Shown: piece by piece, positions 1-5,236 of the stretch
Numbering within the stretch: position 1 is the stretch's first letter
Layout of the letters: every line of letters begins with the position of its first letter
From: Elusimicrobiota bacterium
GTDB lineage: Bacteria > Elusimicrobiota > Elusimicrobia > Elusimicrobiales > Elusimicrobiaceae
Length of the DNA stretch: 5,236 bases
NCBI GenBank assembly: GCA_031271365.1
Contig: JAISVV010000171.1
Location: 1 to 5,236, forward strand
Direction of reading: 5' to 3'
Position numbers and translations under genes: made by a program
Notes under the pieces: model-generated
The model's database searches: none
The model's input: only the letters and a program-made list of their open reading frames with translations
What the model was told of the DNA's origin: nothing

Positions 1-123
1 AAGCTCGTGTATAAAAATAACAAGGCCCAGCGCAAAGCCGATACCGACGACAGAAAGCAGCGTGCCCGGGCTAAGAAGCCACAAAATTTTATCCCACAAA
101 CCGGCCAAAAGGTTAGTCAACAT
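1..123 (-). CDS. rseP: RseP-type site-2 membrane zinc protease, N-terminal 41 residues (partial)
   Basis: The minus strand reads ATG at 123-121 and runs open to the left edge, giving 41 residues. Residues about 22-38 form a hydrophobic membrane segment (LLSVVGIGFALGLVIFI) that ends in His39-Glu40-Leu41. This is the start of the HExxH zinc site (normally HELGH or HEFGH) that opens every RIP/site-2 protease such as RseP. The rest, including the second His, the PDZ domain and the NxxPxxxLDG motif, lies outside the window. RseP-family proteases cut membrane-embedded substrates inside the bilayer, for example anti-sigma factors and signal-peptide remnants. A GGAG (minus strand, 137-134) stands 10 nt upstream of the ATG and supports this start. 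The first 20 residues (MLTNLLAGLWDKILWLLSPG) are a little longer than the usual RseP N-terminus. The gene is downstream of hppA on the same strand but separated from it by a terminator, so it probably has its own promoter. With only the first half of the motif visible, other M50-family members remain possible. Confidence 0.75.
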   Translation of the reverse strand, partial: MLTNLLAGLWDKILWLLSPGTLLSVVGIGFALGLVIFIHEL

Positions 124-156
124 TTTAATAAATCTCCATTACTGATGATATTTACC

Positions 157-162
157 ATTATA
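157..162 (-). promoter_or_regulatory. Candidate -10 box for rseP
   Basis: The minus strand carries a perfect TATAAT here, in an AT-rich stretch, about 20 nt upstream of the rseP ribosome binding site. Transcription would begin near position 150 and give a short leader. I see no good -35 hexamer at the expected distance, because that area is GC-rich (GCGCGGGCGT on the minus strand), so the promoter may be weak or activator-dependent. The call rests on the -10 match and its placement. Confidence 0.4.
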
Positions 163-212
163 TTAAATATTAAGACGCCCGCGCATAACCACGCCAGCAT
201 AACACCATAAAT

Positions 213-262
213 CCCCCCTTTTGCAGATTTGTGACCGGGTACTAAATCTGCAAAATGGGGGG
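213..262. repeat. Imperfect 18-bp inverted repeat with C6/G6 ends
   Basis: The left arm (213-230) reads CCCCCCTTTTGCAGATTT. The right arm (244-262) is its reverse complement with one extra T at 256. The loop is 13 nt (231-243, GTGACCGGGTACT). No T-run follows either arm, so it does not look like a simple intrinsic terminator. The long arms and homopolymer ends resemble a dispersed palindromic intergenic element or a small MITE-like unit. I see no target-site duplication, and only one copy is in this window. Confidence 0.6.
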
Positions 263-280
263 AGGGTGGTAGGGTGGGGG
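257..280 (+). other. Putative G-quadruplex motif
   Basis: The plus strand has four G-tracts: G6 at 257-262, G3 at 264-266, G3 at 272-274 and G5 at 276-280. They are separated by loops of 1, 5 and 1 nt, which meets the usual G3+N1-7 rule for an intramolecular quadruplex. It lies just past the hppA terminator in the direction of hppA transcription, and its G-rich strand is the template strand for both hppA read-through and rseP. The first G-tract is also the end of the right arm of the inverted repeat, so the two structures would compete. Confidence 0.5.
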
Positions 281-283
281 ATG

Positions 284-311
284 AAAAAGCCCCTTGTTGG
301 AGGGGCTTTTT
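284..311 (-). terminator. Rho-independent terminator of hppA
   Basis: A perfect 11-bp stem is formed by AAAAAGCCCCT (284-294) and AGGGGCTTTTT (301-311), with a 6-nt loop (295-300). Read on the minus strand, it ends in a run of five Ts after the GC core. It lies about 50 nt downstream of the hppA stop codon, the expected place. The stem is symmetric and could also stop plus-strand transcription, but no plus-strand gene is seen to its left. Confidence 0.85.
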
Positions 312-359
312 GATGGATTGATTTTTAATCCGATACCTTTTTCAATTTGCGTTAATTCG

Positions 360-2711
360 TTAATCAGATATTGGTTTTTTGCTTTTGTTGATTACCCAGC
401 CCAGTATCGCTAAAAGCGCAATTACCACGCACCAGCCTATTGCCGATAATGAAGTGTATTCGTTATTATAGGTAACGATTATCGGCGCAACTATTACGGC
501 CACCATGTTTACCACTTTTATCATGGGGTTTAAGGCGGGGCCGGCCGTGTCTTTAAGCGGGTCGCCCACGGTGTCGCCTACCACGCTGGCTTTGTGCCGC
601 TCTGACCCTTTGCCGGTATTTGCGGCCGGGTCGGAGGGTTCGTCCTCCACCAGTTTTTTGGCGTTATCCCACGCGCCGCCGGCGTTGGACATAAACACCG
701 CCAGCAGCTGGCCGGACACTATAATGCCCGCCAAAAAGCCGCCTAAAGCCTCAACGCCCAAAGCAAGCCCTACCAGCACCGGCGAAACTATGCCCAGCAA
801 GGCCAAAGTAATAAGTTCCTTCTGCGCGGCTATGGTGGAAATGGAAACCACATTGCCGTAATTAGGCTGCGCTTTACCCTCTAAAATGCCGGTTTTAAAC
901 TGCTTTCTAACCTCCAGCACGATTAAGGAAGCCGCCCGCCTTACCGCGTTAATGGCAAAGGAGGAAAACAGCCACGGCACCGCCGCGCCTATGAGCATAC
1001 CCACAAACACCGCCGGGTTGGAAACAACTATGCCGATATCTTTAAGCAGCGTTAAAGCCTGGTCTAACCCTTGCTCCGCCCAGGCGGCGTTTAAAGCCGT
1101 CTGCACATTGCTGACGTCAACCATGTAAGAGCCGAATAAAGACACCGCCGCAATAACCGCCGAGCCTATGGCAACGCCTTTTGTAATGGCTTTGGTGGTG
1201 TTGCCCACGCCGTCTAAATCGGCCATAATCTGGCGGGCTTTTTTTGTTTCCGCGTCGGTTTTGCCGTGCCAGGCCATCTCGCCGACGCCGTTGGCGTTAT
1301 CGGCAATAGGGCCAAAGGAATCCATAGCCACGTTATTGCCCGTTAAGGTAAGCATGCCTATGCCCGTCATGGCCACGCCGTAGAGTATAAAGTTAACTTT
1401 TTCCACCGCGTTAAGGCCGTCTATCGAGCCGAATATCAATACCGAAGAGAAAATAGACAGCGCGATAATAAGTATAGACCAAACCGAAGACTCCAGCCCC
1501 ACCGCAAACCCGCTTAATATAGTGGTTGCAACGCCGGTGTCGGTTGATTTTTTAACCTCCAAAACGGGCGCGCCCGTGGTGCCGGTAAAGTGCTCGGTAA
1601 TGCGGTCTATGGCCATGGCCAAAAGCACGCCTATGGATACCGCCGCAAAAGGCCGCCACCAGCCGCCGGGCACGTCTTTAAGGTAAAAATACCCCAAGGC
1701 CGCAAACAGCGCGATAGAGATAACCGCCGACGTTAAATAGCCCCTGAAAATGGCTTTCATGGCGTCGCCGCGGCCCTTATTGTCGCTGACGGCGTAAGTG
1801 CCGATAATGGAGCAAAAAACGCCTATGCCGCGCACTAAAAGCGGGTAAACTATCCACTCGTAGTGGCCGGTAAAATGCCAAAGCGCAAGGCCCAAAATTA
1901 AGCCGGAAACTATGGTAACCTCGTAGCTTTCAAAAATATCGGCGGCCATGCCGGCGCAGTCGCCCACATTGTCGCCGACTAAGTCGGCCACTACGGCGGG
2001 GTTGCGGGGGTCGTCTTCGGGGATATCGTTTTCCACTTTACCCACCAAATCCGCGCCTACGTCGGCCGCTTTGGTGTAAATGCCGCCGCCTACCCTCATA
2101 AATAAAGCTATAAGCGTGCCGCCGAAGCCAAAGCCAAGTAAAGCGTCGGGCGCGGCAATGCCGAAGATGATAAAAATAAGCGTGCCGCCCAAAAGGCCCA
2201 GGCCGTCGGTAAGCATACCCGTGCAGGTGCCGCTGCGGTAGGCGATTTTTAAAGCCTCGCCAAAGCTGCGCTTGCTGGCCGCGGTAACGCGCACGTTAGC
2301 CGCAACGGCAATGCGCATGCCTATCTGGCCCACGAGTAAAGAAAATACCGAGCCCAAAATAAACGCCCCGGCGCGGCCAAAAGCGATAATAAGTTTTATT
2401 GTGCCGGGCTCGTAGCCTTTAAAGCGTTCCATGGCTTCGGCCGTTACGGGCACTATGTAAACCGATAAAAATAAACAAACGGTTAAAACAACAATCATCG
2501 GCACTATCGTTTTAAGCTGTTTGTTTAAGTAGGCGTTGGCGCCTTCCCTGATGGCGTTCCACACGCGCATCATATTTTCGTCCCCGGTGGGGTGGGCTTT
2601 AACCTGATTCCATAAAAATAAAGTGTATAAAAGCCCTACTATTGCAATAGCAACCACCCCGAAAAGGGCGTATTGCTCGTAGATATGCAAGCCTGCTATG
2701 CCATACCACAT
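360..2711 (-). CDS. hppA: Membrane-bound proton-translocating pyrophosphatase, K+-independent type
   Basis: This inner-membrane enzyme hydrolyses pyrophosphate and pumps protons outward, saving energy from PPi released in biosynthesis. The 783-residue product is a multi-spanning membrane protein with all the family's catalytic loops: YTKAADVGADLVGKVE at 212-227, DDPRNPAV...DNVGD at 234-251, GPIADNANGVGEM at 467-479, GNTTKAITKG at 503-512, NAGGAWDNAKK at 676-686, and GDTVGDPLKDTAGPALN at 712-728. The many Asp and Lys residues in these loops bind Mg-PPi. Lys507 and Thr510 replace the Ala and Gly/Ala of potassium-dependent enzymes, which is the known signature of the K+-independent, proton-pumping class. 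In the DIFESYE helix, Glu261 sits at the known gate position (6.53), and a further Glu264 follows. The length is at the upper end for bacterial members; no frameshift or missing loop is seen. The ATG has GGAGGT (minus strand, 2728-2723) 11 nt upstream, a slightly long spacing, and there is no better in-frame start. It is transcribed alone, divergently from the pilin gene, and ends at its own terminator. Confidence 0.97.
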   Translation of the reverse strand: MWYGIAGLHIYEQYALFGVVAIAIVGLLYTLFLWNQVKAHPTGDENMMRVWNAIREGANAYLNKQLKTIVPMIVVLTVCLFLSVYIVPVTAEAMERFKGYEPGTIKLIIAFGRAGAFILGSVFSLLVGQIGMRIAVAANVRVTAASKRSFGEALKIAYRSGTCTGMLTDGLGLLGGTLIFIIFGIAAPDALLGFGFGGTLIALFMRVGGGIYTKAADVGADLVGKVENDIPEDDPRNPAVVADLVGDNVGDCAGMAADIFESYEVTIVSGLILGLALWHFTGHYEWIVYPLLVRGIGVFCSIIGTYAVSDNKGRGDAMKAIFRGYLTSAVISIALFAALGYFYLKDVPGGWWRPFAAVSIGVLLAMAIDRITEHFTGTTGAPVLEVKKSTDTGVATTILSGFAVGLESSVWSILIIALSIFSSVLIFGSIDGLNAVEKVNFILYGVAMTGIGMLTLTGNNVAMDSFGPIADNANGVGEMAWHGKTDAETKKARQIMADLDGVGNTTKAITKGVAIGSAVIAAVSLFGSYMVDVSNVQTALNAAWAEQGLDQALTLLKDIGIVVSNPAVFVGMLIGAAVPWLFSSFAINAVRRAASLIVLEVRKQFKTGILEGKAQPNYGNVVSISTIAAQKELITLALLGIVSPVLVGLALGVEALGGFLAGIIVSGQLLAVFMSNAGGAWDNAKKLVEDEPSDPAANTGKGSERHKASVVGDTVGDPLKDTAGPALNPMIKVVNMVAVIVAPIIVTYNNEYTSLSAIGWCVVIALLAILGWVINKSKKPISD

Positions 2712-2754
2712 ATATGTGTCGTACCTCCAAGGTTTAAGAGTTTATGTATGCATA

Positions 2755-2760
2755 ATTGTA
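2755..2760 (-). promoter_or_regulatory. Possible -10 box for hppA
   Basis: The minus strand reads TACAAT here, about 27 nt upstream of the hppA Shine-Dalgarno. The -35 region is poor (TACACA at 17-nt spacing), so this is tentative. The box lies inside a perfect 10-bp palindrome, ATTGTACAAT (2755-2764), and next to an 8-bp palindrome, TATGCATA (2747-2754). Either could be an operator or simply AT-rich promoter sequence. Confidence 0.3.
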
Positions 2761-2804
2761 CAATATCGCGGCCAAAATGTGTACCCGCGCCCGGCAAGCG
2801 GCTA

Positions 2805-2832
2805 TTGTAATTACAAAAATTTGTGTTATAAT
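2805..2832 (+). promoter_or_regulatory. Sigma-70-type promoter of the pilin-like gene
   Basis: A -35 box TTGTAA (2805-2810) and a perfect -10 box TATAAT (2827-2832) are separated by 16 nt. TG stands one base before the -10 (2824-2825), making an extended -10. Transcription would start near 2839 and leave a leader of about 60 nt. A second TATAAT at 2872-2877 has no -35 and would start almost on the ribosome binding site, so it is less likely. The -35 is one half of the perfect palindrome TTGTAATTACAA (2805-2816), a plausible operator. Confidence 0.65.
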
Positions 2833-2900
2833 TAAGATATAGGATATCAGTAACTTTGCCCTGCTTCCATCTATAATTATTAATAAGAGGTATAAAGATT

Positions 2901-4142
2901 ATGCCTAATCCCAAAATAAAATCCCGCAGAGGCTTTACGCTGAGCGAAGTGCTGGTAGTGGTTGTCATGATCGCAATCATGGCCGCCGTTGCCACGCCGT
3001 TGTACACTAAATCCATCAAACGCAGCCGCGCGAGCGACGCGCTTTCGGTGTTAGCTTTGGCTTCGGCCAAGCAGGAGGCTTATTTTATCGAGCACGGCCG
3101 CCCTGCCCAAAAGTTTCAGGAGCTTGCGGTGCCTGTTCAGGGTTTGACGGGCGATACTTCCGTGGCGTTGGATAACTTTACCTATCAAATGCAAGGCAAT
3201 TGTTTTGCCGCCGCCCGCCCCGCGGATAATTATACCCTTTACAAAAACTATATAACCAAAAAAGAATCGTGTTCCGGCGCCGGCTGCTCGGTGCTGGAGG
3301 GGCTTATTCCCTCCGACGTTGAAGGCGTTTGTTCTGAAGGCGATTCCAGCATTATAGACGATAGCGGCGCCGGCGGCGCCTTGGCGGAAAGGCCGGATGA
3401 CGAAACCGGCGGCTGCCGCAATCCCAATCAGGTATACAACCCTGTTACCAAAGAATGCCAATGGCGCCCTTGCGCCGACGGTAGCACGCCCAATCCTATA
3501 AACGGCGCGTGCACTTGCTCAAATACCTGCAACCCCCCCTTTAAGAACAACAACTCTTGTGAATGCGTATGCCCGACGGACAGGCCTTACCAATACGACG
3601 GGACTTGTAATAAATGTTTAAGCGGCTACAAACAATCTACCGACGGGATATGCCGGCAAGACCCTAACAGATGCGCCCCCGGTACTACTGCACCAGAGGA
3701 GTGCGGTAACGGCGGCAAAAGAGTTTGTTTACAAGGCGGTTGGTGGTCAGACTGCTATGAGCCTTCGCCTGTCTGTACAAGTTCCTGCAAACCCGGTACG
3801 ATACGTAAAAGCGGCAGCGGCAGCAGTGTTACCGAAGTAGTTTTTAACTGGGATGCCTGCGATTGGCTGACGAAACCCGGCGGCGGTGGCGGCGGCGGCC
3901 TTGTGACTGACCCTATTTGCCAAGTTGGATACGAGCTGGTGAATGGCACGTGCGTGCTAAAAGGAACGGACGGGTGCAACAAAAGGTGTGAAAGAGAAGG
4001 GCAGTCTTGCTCGACTGGAGAGAGAGGCCCCGGCACATGGGTTACCAGTGACACTAACGGCGGTTGCTGTTGTGATCCGACGGACCACACACAACCTCAG
4101 TGCAGGCACGCTTGCCTTATTGCTGCAGATTATATTCCATAA
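2901..4142 (+). CDS. Type IV pilin-like protein with long cysteine-rich C-terminal extension
   Basis: The 413-residue product begins with a class III (prepilin) signal: a basic leader MPNPKIKSRRG, cleavage after Gly11, Phe at +1, Glu16 at +5, a hydrophobic helix to about residue 32, and the typical Pro at +22 (Pro33). After processing and N-methylation by PilD it should be handled by a type IV pilus or type II secretion machine. Residues 34-145 look like a small pilin head (KRSRASDAL...AKQEAYF) with Cys101, 124, 129 and 144. An acidic, Gly-rich linker (about 145-171) follows. Residues 172-405 then hold 29 cysteines in EGF-like or growth-factor-receptor-like spacing, with units such as CLSGYKQSTDGIC (239-251) and CQVGYELVNGTC (340-351), a seven-Gly linker (327-333) and a CCC triplet (389-391). 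Most pilins are 130-200 residues, so the extension is unusual. Export and disulfide formation are implied. A tip adhesin or binding subunit is a reasonable inference, but I recognise no named family for the extension. AAGAGG lies 10 nt before the ATG. The gene stands alone, with its own promoter and terminator. A C7 tract at 3533-3539 could slip. Confidence 0.88.
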   Translation: MPNPKIKSRRGFTLSEVLVVVVMIAIMAAVATPLYTKSIKRSRASDALSVLALASAKQEAYFIEHGRPAQKFQELAVPVQGLTGDTSVALDNFTYQMQGNCFAAARPADNYTLYKNYITKKESCSGAGCSVLEGLIPSDVEGVCSEGDSSIIDDSGAGGALAERPDDETGGCRNPNQVYNPVTKECQWRPCADGSTPNPINGACTCSNTCNPPFKNNNSCECVCPTDRPYQYDGTCNKCLSGYKQSTDGICRQDPNRCAPGTTAPEECGNGGKRVCLQGGWWSDCYEPSPVCTSSCKPGTIRKSGSGSSVTEVVFNWDACDWLTKPGGGGGGGLVTDPICQVGYELVNGTCVLKGTDGCNKRCEREGQSCSTGERGPGTWVTSDTNGGCCCDPTDHTQPQCRHACLIAADYIP

Positions 4143-4162
4143 ATCTGTTTAATCTTTTTACC

Positions 4163-4200
4163 AAAACGCTCCGCCCGAAAGGGCGGGGCGTTTTGTTTTT
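4163..4200 (+). terminator. Rho-independent terminator of the pilin-like gene
   Basis: A 14-bp stem (4163-4176 with 4181-4194, one T-G wobble at 4170/4187) has a GC-rich core, CCGCCC/GGGCGG, closed by a GAAA tetraloop (4177-4180). It runs into the T-tract TTTTGTTTTT (4191-4200). It starts 20 nt after the pilin stop codon and separates that transcript from gap. Confidence 0.93.
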
Positions 4201-4239
4201 ACGCCGTCATTAAAAAACCGCTGGCCTGCCGCCCGTTAA

Positions 4240-5236
<997 letters not shown>

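Noticed and set aside
117..200. A 27-codon minus-strand frame (MLAWLCAGVLIFNIMV...) overlapping the rseP start by 7 nt, open upstream through the inverted repeat
   Set aside because: Its ATG lies upstream of the likely rseP transcription start (about 150), and it lacks a well-spaced Shine-Dalgarno. The hydrophobic look is probably chance in an AT-rich leader, though a leader peptide cannot be fully excluded.
7..210. A 67-codon plus-strand open frame over the left edge
   Set aside because: It is antisense to the rseP start, which has a good ribosome binding site and the membrane segment plus HEL motif. The plus-strand product is low-complexity and basic, with no recognisable features.
213..311. 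CRISPR array, tRNA or riboswitch in the rseP-hppA spacer
   Set aside because: There is only one palindrome and no regularly spaced repeats. No cloverleaf or known riboswitch core was recognised; the terminator and inverted repeat account for the visible structure.
505..1383. Three plus-strand open frames (505-861, 886-1128, 1168-1383)
   Set aside because: All are antisense to conserved catalytic parts of hppA and arise from its GC-biased codon positions. None has a convincing ribosome binding site or family motif.
2696..3461. Minus-strand open frames at 2696-3070 and 3051-3461
   Set aside because: The first crosses the divergent promoter region and the pilin signal region; the second is antisense to the pilin head. 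The plus-strand prepilin signal is far stronger evidence of coding.
3755..4090. A 111-codon minus-strand frame with a poly-proline run
   Set aside because: The prolines are the antisense of the seven-Gly linker, and the frame is a shadow of the Cys-rich tail.

Overview
The window holds two complete genes and two partial ones in a compact bacterial layout. Left to right: the N-terminal end of a site-2 (RseP-type) zinc protease gene (minus strand, cut by the left edge); a complete membrane proton-pumping pyrophosphatase gene, hppA (minus strand); a complete gene for a type IV pilin-like protein with a long cysteine-rich C-terminal extension (plus strand, divergent from hppA); and a glyceraldehyde-3-phosphate dehydrogenase gene, gap (plus strand, cut by the right edge shortly before its end).

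The organism is a Gram-negative-type bacterium. The best guess is a gut-type Elusimicrobiota member. The reasons are the short standalone prepilin with an RRGFTLSE leader followed by a Pro-Leu-Tyr...KRSRASDAL... helix, which resembles the many pilin-like genes I recall from Elusimicrobium, and an HppA of the potassium-independent class. This assignment is inference from memory of protein style, not a search.

The intergenic regions are informative. Between rseP and hppA (124-359) lie a strong hppA terminator hairpin, a C/G-flanked 18-bp imperfect inverted repeat, a canonical four-tract G-quadruplex pattern, and a TATAAT box upstream of rseP. The divergent hppA/pilin region (2712-2900) has a good TTGTAA-16-TATAAT promoter for the pilin, with a perfect 12-bp palindrome over its -35 box, and a second 10-bp palindrome over the likely hppA -10. 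Between pilin and gap (4143-4290) lie a textbook GC-rich terminator with a GAAA loop and then a likely gap promoter.

HppA (PPi-driven proton pumping) and GAPDH (glycolysis) are housekeeping energy genes. They are not in one operon with each other or with the pilin. The most unusual item is the pilin-like protein: a canonical class III signal and pilin helix followed by about 240 residues with 29 cysteines. These are arranged partly as repeated C-x(10-13)-C units ending in GxC, and the gene carries a C7 homopolymer at which a one-base slip in either direction would truncate the protein. It could be a pilus-tip adhesin or other surface-displayed binding protein; that role is inference.
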